Positions 7,766-15,676 of a stretch of DNA of 64,000 nt are shown here, piece by piece. The translations under genes and the position numbers were made by a program. The stretch covers positions 682,001-746,000 of the forward strand of contig NZ_JACSKZ010000001.1 in the NCBI RefSeq assembly GCF_018617875.1, written 5' to 3'. Within the stretch, counting starts at the first letter, position 1. Each line of letters opens with the position of its first letter. The DNA comes from Exiguobacterium algae. Its GTDB lineage: Bacteria > Bacillota > Bacilli > Exiguobacteriales > Exiguobacteriaceae. The notes below the pieces were generated by a model. It made no database searches and was not told where the DNA came from. It saw nothing but the letters and a program-made list of their open reading frames with translations.

Positions 7766-8125
7766 TTATACTCGTTCATCAAACAATCGATTGAACTCCA
7801 TGAACGCCGCAAAGAAATCTAACGACTTTTTGCTCGGGATTTCCCGAATCACTTCATCATTCATATCTACGATCTGTACATAATAATCATTTAACTTTTC
7901 ATGCTTCAAAAATTTTAAACCAGTATGTTGTTGTTCTAGCACTTGGTTTGCCTTTTCGATTGCCACTTCCAACTTCGTGACGTGTTGAGGTGTAGGTAGA
8001 ATGACTACCCCTTCGTCTGCAAGACGATTCTGATTCGCTTCGACGAACACGTTTTTGGTTTGTTCAAATGGCAATACAGAAGGAGGCAGGTGAAGTCGGA
8101 TTTCAGAAATACTCGAGTTCATCAT
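7766..8125 (-). CDS. flaG: FlaG family flagellar protein
   Basis: This 119-residue protein has the FlaG pattern in its second half: LKFLKHEKLNDYYVQIVDMNDEVIREIPSKKSLDFFAAF. FlaG proteins influence filament length and occur beside fliD. It is the first gene of the flaG-fliD-fliS-fliT operon, and a sigma-D promoter lies 34 bases upstream. Two ATG codons in a row open the gene after GAGGAG. Confidence 0.88.
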   Translation of the reverse strand: MMNSSISEIRLHLPPSVLPFEQTKNVFVEANQNRLADEGVVILPTPQHVTKLEVAIEKANQVLEQQHTGLKFLKHEKLNDYYVQIVDMNDEVIREIPSKKSLDFFAAFMEFNRLFDERV

Positions 8126-8158
8126 TCTCTACTCCTCATCATTAGGTTCTCGTATACT

Positions 8159-8184
8159 ATATCGACACAGATGCAGCGAGTTTA
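8159..8184 (-). promoter_or_regulatory. sigma-D promoter of flaG-fliD-fliS-fliT
   Basis: On the minus strand the sequence reads TAAA, 14 bases, then GTCGATAT, close to the Bacillus sigma-D consensus TAAA-N15-GCCGATAT. It is placed correctly for flaG. Confidence 0.8.
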
Positions 8185-8248
8185 TAGTGATTCCTGCAAA
8201 GTAAAATCATTCAGAAAACAAAATTCTTCTTTTGACTCATATAAAACT

Positions 8249-8280
8249 AAAAAAATCCACGAGACGAAGAGTCTCGTGGA
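8249..8280 (-). terminator. terminator of the first tandem flagellin gene
   Basis: A 10-bp perfect stem (TCCACGAGAC with GTCTCGTGGA) and a T-rich tail on the minus strand. The same element recurs after the second flagellin at 9323-9354. Confidence 0.9.
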
Positions 8281-8310
8281 CGGGGTCATGCGTCGTTTGA
8301 TCCGAAAGGA

Positions 8311-9078
8311 TTAACGGAGCAATTGAAGAACAGCTTGCGGCTGTTGGTTCGCTTGAGCCAACATTGCTTGTGAAGCTTGGTTGAGGATGTTGTTCTTCGT
8401 GAAGTTCATCATTTCTTTCGCCATGTCAACGTCACGGATACGTGATTCCGCAGCTTGAAGGTTCTCAGCAGTAACGTTCAAGTTGTTGATCTTGTGCTCG
8501 AGGCGGTTTTGTTGCGAACCGAGTGTCGAACGTGACGTGTTGACTGTGTTGATCGCTGTTTCGATGTTTGCCGTTGTAGATGCTGCAGTTAAAGTAAGTG
8601 CGGCTTGAGCAACACCGACTGCGAATACGTCTGTGTCATCGTCACTGACGACTACGTTGATTGTACCAGCGAAGACTGCTGTTCCGTTGAACTCAGTGTC
8701 TGTGATGATTTTGTCTGCTTCTGCACCGATTTCAGTCATTTCAAGGTTAAGGTTCGTTACGTCGTCTGCGTTGTATGTGCCGTTTGCTTTTTGAACTGAG
8801 AGTTCTTTCATACGTGTCAAGATCGCGCTGACTTCGTTCAATGCACCTTCAGCTGTTTGGATGAATGAGATTCCGTCCTGTGCGTTACGTGATGCTTGAT
8901 CGAGACCGCGGATTTGGCCACGCATTTTTTCAGAGATCGAGAGACCTGCAGCATCGTCACCAGCACGGTTGATGCGGAGACCTGAAGACAATTTCTCCAT
9001 CGCTTTACCAGCGTTTGTCGTGTTGAATGCCATGTTGCGGTGTGCGTTCATTGCGTTAAGGTTGTGGTTGATAATCAT
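8311..9078 (-). CDS. hag: flagellin, tandem copy 1
   Basis: This 255-residue flagellin has the full N-domain (MIINHNLNAMNAHRN, then EKLSSGLRINRAGDDAAGLS) and C-domain (AAESRIRDVDMAKEMMNF, ending in QAVLQLLR), joined by a short centre of about 60 residues. It is nearly identical to the copy at 9385-10152; the differences are confined to about a dozen residues around positions 95-115 and 155-175. It has its own sigma-D promoter, structured leader and terminator. The GGAGGG ribosome site is 7 bases before the ATG. Together with its twin it should be the main filament protein. Confidence 0.97.
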   Translation of the reverse strand: MIINHNLNAMNAHRNMAFNTTNAGKAMEKLSSGLRINRAGDDAAGLSISEKMRGQIRGLDQASRNAQDGISFIQTAEGALNEVSAILTRMKELSVQKANGTYNADDVTNLNLEMTEIGAEADKIITDTEFNGTAVFAGTINVVVSDDDTDVFAVGVAQAALTLTAASTTANIETAINTVNTSRSTLGSQQNRLEHKINNLNVTAENLQAAESRIRDVDMAKEMMNFTKNNILNQASQAMLAQANQQPQAVLQLLR

Positions 9079-9118
9079 TGTAAGTTCCCTCCATAGGTTT
9101 GAGTTTTTTCTGCTCTTC

Positions 9119-9130
9119 CAAATCCATTTG
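9119..9130 (-). promoter_or_regulatory. candidate CsrA-binding hairpin in flagellin leader 1
   Basis: On the RNA strand CAAA-TGGA-TTTG folds into a 4-bp stem that shows GGA in the loop, the usual form of a CsrA site. It lies about 40 bases before the start codon, and the ribosome site GGAGGG offers a second GGA. A csrA gene lies 7.7 kb away. Confidence 0.5.
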
Positions 9131-9201
9131 TCCGAGCATGTAAGGTTTAGGCCGGCCCCTCACCTTACATTTGTTGGAACGGTTTAGCGTTTCCATACTC
9201 T

Positions 9202-9228
9202 ATATCGGTTCAAGCGCACAACTGTTTA
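9202..9228 (-). promoter_or_regulatory. sigma-D promoter of flagellin copy 1
   Basis: The minus strand reads TAAA, 15 bases, ACCGATAT, which matches the sigma-D consensus at 11 of 12 fixed bases. The leader that follows is about 115 bases long and holds a TGTAAGGT/ACCTTACA stem at 9139-9169. Confidence 0.88.
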
Positions 9229-9322
9229 ATACTTTTTTATCTTTTTCATTTCAGCTTTAAAAATCATATGAAGCATTTAGAAAATCCAGCGATTTTTCTT
9301 CTTTCGCCTCGCCAATTCCCAT

Positions 9323-9354
9323 AAAAAAATCCACGAGACAAAGAGTCTCGTGGA
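9323..9354 (-). terminator. terminator of the second tandem flagellin gene
   Basis: The same 10-bp stem as at 8249-8280 with an AAAGA loop, followed on the minus strand by TTTTTTT. The 9079-9384 gap holds only this terminator and the leader and promoter of copy 1. Confidence 0.9.
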
Positions 9355-9384
9355 CGGGGTCATGCATTGTTTGATCCGAAAGGA

Positions 9385-10152
9385 TTAACGGAGCAATTGA
9401 AGAACAGCTTGCGGCTGTTGGTTCGCTTGAGCCAACATTGCTTGTGAAGCTTGGTTGAGGATGTTGTTCTTCGTGAAGTTCATCATTTCTTTCGCCATGT
9501 CAACGTCACGGATACGTGATTCCGCAGCTTGAAGGTTCTCAGCAGTAACGTTCAAGTTGTTGATCTTGTGCTCGAGGCGGTTTTGTTGCGAACCGAGTGT
9601 CGAACGTGACGTGTTGACTGTGTTGATCGCTGTTTCGATATCAGCTGTTGCAGAACCTGAAGTCAAACCGAGCGCAGCTTGAGCGACACCGACTGCGAAT
9701 ACGTCTGTGTCATCGTCACTGACGACTACGTTGATCGTACCAGCGAAGACTGCTGTTCCGTTGAACTCAGTGTCTGTGATGATTTTGTCTGCTTCTGCAC
9801 CGATTTCGTCCATCTCGAGGTCAAGGTTTGCTACGTCGTCTGCGTTGTATGTGCCGTTTGCTTTTTGAACTGAGAGTTCTTTCATACGTGTCATGATCGC
9901 GCTGACTTCGTTCAATGCACCTTCAGCTGTTTGGATGAATGAGATTCCGTCCTGTGCGTTACGTGATGCTTGATCGAGACCGCGGATTTGGCCACGCATT
10001 TTTTCAGAGATCGAGAGACCTGCAGCATCGTCACCAGCACGGTTGATGCGGAGACCTGAAGACAATTTCTCCATCGCTTTACCAGCGTTTGTCGTGTTGA
10101 ATGCCATGTTGCGGTGTGCGTTCATTGCGTTAAGGTTGTGGTTGATAATCAT
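9385..10152 (-). CDS. hag: flagellin, tandem copy 2
   Basis: This 255-residue flagellin is nearly identical to the neighbouring copy. The start at 10152 matches the twin and has GGAGGG upstream; the open frame runs 30 codons further up but is untranslated leader. Differences from copy 1 include MTRMKEL for LTRMKEL, and ANLDLEMDE and GLTSGSATAD in the exposed centre. The leader, terminator and coding region are all duplicated, so the pair arose by a tandem duplication of about 1.07 kb. Both copies keep intact D0/D1 domains and should be functional. Confidence 0.97.
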   Translation of the reverse strand: MIINHNLNAMNAHRNMAFNTTNAGKAMEKLSSGLRINRAGDDAAGLSISEKMRGQIRGLDQASRNAQDGISFIQTAEGALNEVSAIMTRMKELSVQKANGTYNADDVANLDLEMDEIGAEADKIITDTEFNGTAVFAGTINVVVSDDDTDVFAVGVAQAALGLTSGSATADIETAINTVNTSRSTLGSQQNRLEHKINNLNVTAENLQAAESRIRDVDMAKEMMNFTKNNILNQASQAMLAQANQQPQAVLQLLR

Positions 10153-10192
10153 TGTAAGTTCCCTCCATAGGTTTGAGTTTTTTCTGCCCTTC

Positions 10193-10204
10193 CAAATCCT
10201 TTTG
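10193..10204 (-). promoter_or_regulatory. candidate CsrA-binding hairpin in flagellin leader 2
   Basis: CAAA-AGGA-TTTG on the RNA strand. The loop base differs from copy 1 (A for T), but the stem and the GGA are kept. It is about 40 bases upstream of the start codon. Confidence 0.5.
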
Positions 10205-10275
10205 TCCGAGCATGTAAGGTTTAGGCCGGCCCCTCGCCTCACATTTGTTGGAACGATTGATCGCTCCCATACTCT

Positions 10276-10302
10276 ATATCGGAGTGAAGAACTGATTGTT
10301 TA
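10276..10302 (-). promoter_or_regulatory. sigma-D promoter of flagellin copy 2
   Basis: The minus strand reads TAAA, 15 bases, TCCGATAT. Between this promoter and the chemoreceptor terminator (10303-10441) I see no gene. Confidence 0.88.
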
Positions 10303-10441
10303 GTCTCTATACCATTTTTTGATTTTCTTTTATTTTTCATTACGTCACTTCAGGCGTTGTTAAAACCTCCAGCTTCTCTCGAAGTACGATCTACACCGGG
10401 CTTTCGAATCGTGCGACCATCATTTCAAAAAAATCATCATA

Positions 10442-10470
10442 TAAAAAAAAACGACCCATCGCTGGGCCGT
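10442..10470 (-). terminator. terminator of the chemoreceptor gene
   Basis: An 8-bp stem with one G-U pair (ACGGCCCA with TGGGTCGT) and a run of eight T on the minus strand, 15 bases after the stop. Confidence 0.88.
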
Positions 10471-10484
10471 TTCCTCTCACTATC

Positions 10485-11774
10485 TTATGCTTCGACTTTC
10501 ATTTGTTCTGTCTCATTTTGCAAACTCTCTGCAACCCGTACGAGTTCTCCCATCGCACCGTTCACCTCACCGAGACTTGCCGCTTGCTGGCTTGCTGCCG
10601 ACGTGACTTCTGTCGCATAGCGGGATGCATCTTCAACCATACCGACGATTCCTGCTGAATTCGTCGCGACTGAGTCGATTTGAGCGCGTGACTCGTCAAG
10701 AAGGGCATCGACCGAGTGCACGTGACTGTATACCGAGTTTGCTGAGTTGTGGATTGACGCGAATGCGCCCCCTGCTTTCTCAACAAGACCGACACCAGTC
10801 TCCACTTCCGCTTTCACGTTTGCCATCGAAGAAGACGTATCGCCTACGAGACGCTTCACATCCACGATGAGATCTGTGATTTCTTGAGTCGAATTCGCGG
10901 TTTGCTCCGCAAGCTTTTTCACTTCCGCCGCAACGACCGCGAAACCGCGACCATGCTCCCCTGCACGTGCCGCTTCAATCGATGCGTTCAATGCGAGCAA
11001 GTTCGTTTGTGCCGAAATATCACTGATGACGTCTGTGATACGCGAGATTTCTCCCGTCATTTCTGTCAACTGACTGTTGAGTGTCGAAGACTGTTCCACT
11101 TTACCCGCAATCGCATGCATCGCATTGACTGAAGATGAAGCAAGACCTTTCCCACTCTCTGCCTCTTGCTGCATCTCACTTGCTGAGTCGAGCGCAGATG
11201 ACATTTCTTTACGGATGTTCTCCATCGTACGTGCAACGGCCCCGAGTAAATCCATCGAATTGTACGTGGCGCTGACATTGTCTTCTAACATCTTATTAAG
11301 TGAATCCATCGCTGTACGGATGCTTTCTCCGGCGACATTCCCTTCTTGTACAGCCGCTGCAATTTCTTGCGCCGAACCCGTCAACTGATCGGCTGTGTAA
11401 CGCATGTTTGATCCTTGTTCACGAAGGTGATCCACCATGTCATCCATCGAAAGAAGTAAACGTCCGATTTCTGTCCGTTCTGTCGTCTTCTCATTTGCGA
11501 AATGGACCGTTAAATCCCCGTTCCCGACTTCGACCGCTTTCTTAGAAGCCGATTCGACCGCCTTTAACGGACGCCGCGCGATCAAGTAAATGATGATTCC
11601 GCCAAGTACTGAAATGAGTAAGGCCACGCCTGTCCCGACGAGCATGACTTCCCCTTCTACCATATCCATCTTGGTTAATTGAAGCGTGATGAAGCCGACC
11701 GCGCCACCTGTAATAAAGGATGTGACCAAAATCCACATGAGCAGCTGCGTCGTAAAGTTTTTAAATACTTTCAC
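10485..11774 (-). CDS. methyl-accepting chemotaxis protein without a sensor domain
   Basis: This 429-residue protein has two membrane segments close together (roughly residues 10-32 and 42-65), a HAMP domain (about 65-120) and a long signalling domain with the conserved hairpin tip [33 protein letters not shown], which contacts CheA and CheW. The loop between the membrane segments is only about ten residues, so there is no periplasmic ligand domain. The GTG start at 11774 is preferred because GGAGGAGG lies 7 bases upstream; an ATG six codons earlier has no ribosome site. A sigma-D-like promoter lies upstream. It may sense membrane or energy state; that is inference. Confidence 0.93.
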   Translation of the reverse strand: MKVFKNFTTQLLMWILVTSFITGGAVGFITLQLTKMDMVEGEVMLVGTGVALLISVLGGIIIYLIARRPLKAVESASKKAVEVGNGDLTVHFANEKTTERTEIGRLLLSMDDMVDHLREQGSNMRYTADQLTGSAQEIAAAVQEGNVAGESIRTAMDSLNKMLEDNVSATYNSMDLLGAVARTMENIRKEMSSALDSASEMQQEAESGKGLASSSVNAMHAIAGKVEQSSTLNSQLTEMTGEISRITDVISDISAQTNLLALNASIEAARAGEHGRGFAVVAAEVKKLAEQTANSTQEITDLIVDVKRLVGDTSSSMANVKAEVETGVGLVEKAGGAFASIHNSANSVYSHVHSVDALLDESRAQIDSVATNSAGIVGMVEDASRYATEVTSAASQQAASLGEVNGAMGELVRVAESLQNETEQMKVEA

Positions 11775-11810
11775 TGAATGTTCCTCCTCCATTGTCTTTC
11801 ATCACCTACT

Positions 11811-11836
11811 ATATCGTCCGGTTGCGTTGGATTGTA
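11811..11836 (-). promoter_or_regulatory. probable sigma-D promoter of the chemoreceptor gene
   Basis: The minus strand reads TACA, 14 bases, GACGATAT. The -10 matches sigma-D consensus at 7 of 8 bases, the -35 at 3 of 4. Confidence 0.6.
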
Positions 11837-11870
11837 CAGCGTTTTCAGTTGAACGTTTGGTCAATGAGAA

Positions 11871-11897
11871 AAAACGTGCTCACGCGGAGCACGTTTT
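11871..11897 (-). terminator. terminator of the 109-residue membrane protein gene
   Basis: A 10-bp stem (AAAACGTGCT with AGCACGTTTT) directly at the stop codon, with TTTTTTCTC on the minus strand. Confidence 0.85.
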
Positions 11898-12226
11898 TAG
11901 AACGGGTCGTCGTATGAATCCTTTTGGTCCAAACGGGACTCCCGTCGCGTCGTTGCTGCATCGACAGCAAGCGAGATGGAGGCCGCCCAGTGAAGGAGCA
12001 TCCCGACAATCGGGATAAACCCGAGAACGGAAGCCGTGAGCCCGACGACCGCTCCATACGAGAAGCGATCATGGCGACTAAACGATAAAATCAACACGAC
12101 GAGATGGTAGAAAAACATGAACCCGAGCGGTGAATAGCCCATTCCGATGATGAACAGTCCACCGAGAATCGGGATGCCGAGAAATGCTTCGAACGCCGCA
12201 CCGAGCCATTTTAAATTTTTCAACAT
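11897..12226 (-). CDS. small membrane protein, function unknown
   Basis: This 109-residue protein has three hydrophobic segments (roughly 14-30, 36-50 and 58-85), followed by a charged tail ending in SYDDPF. Glycine-rich GIPILGGLFIIGMG and GFIPIVGMLLHW suggest tightly packed helices. I do not recognise a named family. It begins 9 bases after the end of the GNAT gene and may share its transcript. Confidence 0.7.
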   Translation of the reverse strand: MLKNLKWLGAAFEAFLGIPILGGLFIIGMGYSPLGFMFFYHLVVLILSFSRHDRFSYGAVVGLTASVLGFIPIVGMLLHWAASISLAVDAATTRRESRLDQKDSYDDPF

Positions 12227-12235
12227 GTCTTCACC

Positions 12236-13063
12236 TCACAGTTCGATCATGTAAAACTCATACCCGCCATTTTCTGCAAATCCAGCCCGCTTATAAATTT
12301 CAAGCGCCGCCTTGTTTTCTGTTTCGACGTCAAGCTCGACCTTCGTACGCCCCATGCGGAACAGTTGTTGGACCATCTGCTTAAGCATCTTTGTCCCGTA
12401 GCCTTTTCCTTGTTCACCCGCTTTAACACCGAACGCATGGATGCTCGCCGCGTCGTCTCCAGTGAGGAGGGCACGGATGACACCGATCGGCTTGCCAACC
12501 ACTTCCCCGATGTACGTCACCCGGTCCGGCGTATCGATCTGCTGGTAGATATTCTCTGTCACATCGACAGGGTCGCCGAATGCCTCGCTTAGCGTTGCGA
12601 TGATGAGCGGCCGGTCTTCTGCTGTCGCTTCACGGAGCGACACTTCGTCCGGTTTTAAAAACAATTCGGCTTTTTTCAAGATCAGATTGTATTCAGAGAA
12701 CTGATAGGTCGCCCCAAGATGGTCGAGTACCGCTTTTCCGGACTTCGAGTTACGGTCGATCACAAACGTGAATGCCTCACAACCGTTCAATTTCGCATCT
12801 TGTTGTGCCGTCCCGAGAAGCGCCGTGAAGACGCCTTGCTTACGATATTCCGGATGCACGAGGGCATTCACCTCGTACTCATTCGGAAGATACGGGAAGA
12901 GCATCATGTACCCGACGAGTGTCTCCCCTTCATAAATTGCATAGTCGTTCTGTCCGATCGACTCATGACCGAGTTTCACGTCGATTCCGTCGTGCGTATT
13001 GACCGCTTCCTCGAGCATTTTCACGTCATCTGCCTGTCTCACTTCTTCTACTGTCCAATTCAT
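12236..13063 (-). CDS. tandem GNAT acetyltransferase
   Basis: This 275-residue protein has two GNAT-like halves. The first carries VHPEYRKQGVFTALL (about 72-86). The second carries VKAGEQGKGYGTKMLKQM (about 215-232), followed by ENKAALEIYKRAGF, the typical acetyl-CoA binding and C-terminal pattern. Such two-domain enzymes usually have one active and one structural half; here both keep a recognisable motif A. The substrate cannot be told from sequence. It is probably the first gene of a two-gene unit with the small membrane protein. Confidence 0.88.
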   Translation of the reverse strand: MNWTVEEVRQADDVKMLEEAVNTHDGIDVKLGHESIGQNDYAIYEGETLVGYMMLFPYLPNEYEVNALVHPEYRKQGVFTALLGTAQQDAKLNGCEAFTFVIDRNSKSGKAVLDHLGATYQFSEYNLILKKAELFLKPDEVSLREATAEDRPLIIATLSEAFGDPVDVTENIYQQIDTPDRVTYIGEVVGKPIGVIRALLTGDDAASIHAFGVKAGEQGKGYGTKMLKQMVQQLFRMGRTKVELDVETENKAALEIYKRAGFAENGGYEFYMIEL

Positions 13064-13092
13064 AACATCACCTCACCCGTATTGTAGCACAA

Positions 13093-13117
13093 AGAAAAAA
13101 GCCCGCATTCGCGAGCT
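13093..13117 (-). terminator. terminator of the 161-residue protein gene
   Basis: A 7-bp stem with a GAAT loop (AGCTCGC with GCGGGCT) followed by TTTTTTC on the minus strand. Confidence 0.8.
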
Positions 13118-13119
13118 TG

Positions 13120-13605
13120 TTAAATCGTCCGAAATTCAAGGTCAGGAAGTGTCTCGAGCAGTTCAGAGATTGCGTCTGTATGGGCTTCTGCTCCTGGAAC
13201 GGCTTCAGTCGGTTCCACCCAGAAAAATGTCTTGTCGTTTGATCCGAGGTAGTTTCCGTAGCCAATTTCCTGCACGAACGCTTGTTGCGACATTTCCCGG
13301 TCAATCAAGTCCAAATGGAACAAGAGCTGATCGTCCCCGTCTTCGACATTGTAATAAAGGTCGAACGTGCCGTAGCTTTTCGTGTCTCCGATATCGACGA
13401 CGTCTTGTGCTTTCTCAATATAAACATCCCCGCGCTCGATGGCTGCAACAATTTTGGATGGCAAAATGATTTCGTATCCGAGTGCATGGTCACGAATCGT
13501 CTGCGTCGCCTCCTCTGTCCGTCCCCGGGACGAGACGACTCCGACTGTGGCCACTAACGCGCCTGTTACACCGAGAGCTACTGCCCATTTCATTGTCTTG
13601 TTCAC
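13120..13605 (-). CDS. membrane-anchored or secreted hypothetical protein
   Basis: This 161-residue protein has a single N-terminal hydrophobic segment (MKWAVALGVTGALVATVGVV), then an extracytoplasmic beta-rich domain. No lipobox is visible, so it is either anchored by that segment or cleaved. A GTG start at 13605 is preferred, because GAGGAG lies 8 bases upstream; another GTG three codons earlier overlaps the ribosome site. I do not recognise the family. Confidence 0.65.
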   Translation of the reverse strand: MNKTMKWAVALGVTGALVATVGVVSSRGRTEEATQTIRDHALGYEIILPSKIVAAIERGDVYIEKAQDVVDIGDTKSYGTFDLYYNVEDGDDQLLFHLDLIDREMSQQAFVQEIGYGNYLGSNDKTFFWVEPTEAVPGAEAHTDAISELLETLPDLEFRTI

Positions 13606-13699
13606 CTGAATCACTCCTCACTGAACGATGTCTTGATTTGATTATCCCACAACTTTCTCCATTTTCATTAAATATTCTGAAAAAACTTTTAGCGATGCG

Positions 13700-13728
13700 T
13701 TGACGCCTGTCCATCAATCCCATACCAT
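13700..13728 (+). promoter_or_regulatory. vegetative promoter of the 165-residue protein gene
   Basis: TTGACG, 17 bases, TACCAT, then a 34-base leader with AGAGGA before the ATG at 13763. Confidence 0.6.
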
Positions 13729-13762
13729 GGAAGTAACGTATTAATAGAAAAGAGGAACTGAC

Positions 13763-14260
13763 ATGTCAAATGAATCACAATTGACGCGCTCACAGCTTGA
13801 CGCGCTCTTAAAAAACGTCTTCGCCCTTCAAATCCCGGTCATCGAAAAATTCATGACGGATTTGTTCAAACAATATGTTTCAACGGCATCTACATTCAAA
13901 CAGGATATGGATACGATGAAGGCGAGCGACTGGCATAAGCATTTCTTCGGCCAGAAAGTGATGCCACACCTTTTCATTGAAAACCTCGGTTTCGGTGCGT
14001 CTTTCCGCCATCAGGGTCAAGAAAAAGTCGTCAGCATCCCGGAGAACATGACAGTCGTCAAACCGGATTCTGATGCGCAGATTGAAGAGATTTTGACAAA
14101 CCTCGACAAGACGCTCGCTTCAATGGAAGGAATTAAAAACAAAGGTCTCGTTAAAAAATTCTATAAAGAGACGCTCGAACTCATCTGCCAGCTCGGTAGC
14201 CGCACCGGCATGATGGACGAATTTTACGAGAAAGTCAAAGACAGCTTAGCGACGTCATGA
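13763..14260 (+). CDS. hypothetical helical protein, function unknown
   Basis: This 165-residue cytoplasmic protein looks mostly helical, with a short central beta-like stretch (QEKVVSIPENMTVVKP) and no cysteine pairs except C142 alone. It contains no membrane segment. It stands alone, with a good promoter, a good ribosome site and a strong terminator, so it is a true single-gene unit. I do not recognise the family. Confidence 0.75.
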   Translation: MSNESQLTRSQLDALLKNVFALQIPVIEKFMTDLFKQYVSTASTFKQDMDTMKASDWHKHFFGQKVMPHLFIENLGFGASFRHQGQEKVVSIPENMTVVKPDSDAQIEEILTNLDKTLASMEGIKNKGLVKKFYKETLELICQLGSRTGMMDEFYEKVKDSLATS

Positions 14261-14268
14261 TGTTGAAA

Positions 14269-14297
14269 CCTCGCCCGAAATCGGGCGAGGATTTTTT
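14269..14297. terminator. bidirectional terminator between convergent genes
   Basis: A 9-10-bp perfect GC-rich stem (CCTCGCCCG with CGGGCGAGG) with seven T on the + side. It ends the + strand hypothetical gene and lies at the end of the minus-strand ABM gene. Confidence 0.9.
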
Positions 14298-14583
14298 ATG
14301 ACCGGAGTTCAAGTGTGGCGATTCGTTCGACATTCTCAAGAATCGGTCTTGCCTGATCGATATATGCTTTCACTTCAGGAATAGTGAGTGACGCTTGATG
14401 TGTCTCTTCACTCTTCCATACTTCATAGACGAACACCGTGTCCGGCTCATCGAGTGAGACGTGGACCCGATACGCCTCACACCCTGCAATCCCCCCTACT
14501 TCTTTTGCGGCTTCCGATAAGATGGAGACGAGTTTGTCACGATTCCCCGAACGTGTCACTAACTTTCCAATCAATGCATACAT
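14296..14583 (-). CDS. ABM-domain protein, putative quinol monooxygenase
   Basis: This 95-residue single-domain ferredoxin-like protein has the antibiotic biosynthesis monooxygenase pattern: MYALIGKLVTRSGNRDKLV, then GCEAYRVHVSLDEPDTVFVYEVW and SEETHQASL. Relatives such as YgiN and LsrG act on quinols or small carbonyl compounds, or are heme-degrading enzymes. The substrate here is unknown. The ATG at 14583 has GGGGAGA at proper distance; another ATG lies two codons upstream. Confidence 0.85.
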   Translation of the reverse strand: MYALIGKLVTRSGNRDKLVSILSEAAKEVGGIAGCEAYRVHVSLDEPDTVFVYEVWKSEETHQASLTIPEVKAYIDQARPILENVERIATLELRS

Positions 14584-14700
14584 CTTCATTCTCCCCTTTC
14601 TCCTTGCACTGATTCATTCCACTTTCTATGTCAGATTTCCTGCCTTCCGACCTCACTTTGATGTGAGGTTTGTTATACTAAAGAAAATGGAAAGGGGCGA

Positions 14701-15621
14701 ATGGATATGCAGCGTACGGTCATGCCTTCCCCATCCCCGGAGGAAGTGCAGCGTTTAAGGCGCGAACACAATCCCATCAAAGCATCTGAACTTTTCGCAA
14801 AAGTTGTCCTTTTGCTGCTCGGTTCTTTTGTTTTCGCAGTCGGCCTCGAGGCATTCCTCGTGCCGAATCAGATCATTGATGGTGGAATCGTCGGGGTTTC
14901 CATCATCGTTTCTTACTTATCCGAAACAAAACTCGCCCTTTGGCTCGTTCTTTTCAATCTCCCGTTCATCTATTTTGGTTATCGTCAAATCGGGAAAACA
15001 TTCGCTGTCGTCACGTTGACGGCCATCTTACTCATGTCAGGCTTCACCATCGTCCTTCATCATATTGAACCGTTCACGGACGATTTATTGCTTTCGACCG
15101 TCTTTGGCGGATTTTTGCTCGGAACCGGGATCGGACTGGTCATCCGGGCCGGCGGATCGCTGGACGGTACTGAAATTTTAGCGGTCGCCTTCACGAACCG
15201 CCTCCCGTTCTCCGTTGGGGAAATTGTCATGTTCTTCAATATTTTCATCCTCGGGACGGCTGGTTTCGTTTTCAGTTGGGACCGGGCCATGTACTCGCTC
15301 CTCACCTACTTCATCGCATTTAAAACGATTGATGTCGTCCTCGAAGGGATCGATCAGTCGAAGGCCGCATGGATCATCACTTCAGCACCCGATGATATCG
15401 GTCAGGCCATCATGGACCGTCTCGGTCGGGGGGTGACGTACCTTCATGGAGAAGGAGCCTACACCGGGGACGGGAAGAAAGTCGTCTTCACCGTCATCAG
15501 CCGTTTAGAGGAAACCAAACTGAAAGATATCCTCGACGATTATGATGAAAAAGCATTTCTCGCCATTGGCAACATTCACGATGTGCGTGGCGGACAATTT
15601 AAAAAGAAAAACATCCACTAA
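14701..15621 (+). CDS. YitT family membrane protein (DUF161/DUF2179)
   Basis: This 306-residue protein has about five or six membrane segments in the first 210 residues, with the family motifs VPNQIIDGGIVGVSIIVSYL and IRAGGSLDGTEILA. The C-terminal soluble DUF2179 domain (about 225-300) has GRGVTYLHGEGAYTG, typical of this family. YitT proteins are widespread in Firmicutes and have no proven substrate. A transport role is only presumed. AAAGGGG precedes the ATG. Confidence 0.93.
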   Translation: MDMQRTVMPSPSPEEVQRLRREHNPIKASELFAKVVLLLLGSFVFAVGLEAFLVPNQIIDGGIVGVSIIVSYLSETKLALWLVLFNLPFIYFGYRQIGKTFAVVTLTAILLMSGFTIVLHHIEPFTDDLLLSTVFGGFLLGTGIGLVIRAGGSLDGTEILAVAFTNRLPFSVGEIVMFFNIFILGTAGFVFSWDRAMYSLLTYFIAFKTIDVVLEGIDQSKAAWIITSAPDDIGQAIMDRLGRGVTYLHGEGAYTGDGKKVVFTVISRLEETKLKDILDDYDEKAFLAIGNIHDVRGGQFKKKNIH

Positions 15622-15627
15622 ACACGA

Positions 15628-15675
15628 AAATCCTCATAAACGTTGGACGACACGCGCCAACGTTTATGAGGATTT
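15628..15675. terminator. long bidirectional terminator
   Basis: A 19-bp perfect stem (15628-15646 with 15657-15675) with a 10-base loop. It ends the YitT gene and touches the stop of the convergent diguanylate cyclase gene. Confidence 0.92.
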
Positions 15676-15676
15676 T

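Noticed and set aside
8605..8799. A 64-residue cysteine-rich + strand frame inside flagellin copy 1, repeated at 9679-9873 inside copy 2
   Set aside because: Both are antisense shadows. They look conserved only because the flagellin gene is duplicated; there is no ribosome site.
10152..10242. A 30-residue N-terminal extension of flagellin copy 2
   Set aside because: It lies in the structured leader; the twin copy is blocked by a stop there, and flagellin families start at MIINHN.
12999..13469. A 156-residue + strand frame opposite the GNAT and 161-residue genes
   Set aside because: It crosses a minus-strand terminator and two minus-strand genes that have good starts; Arg/Ser-rich shadow.
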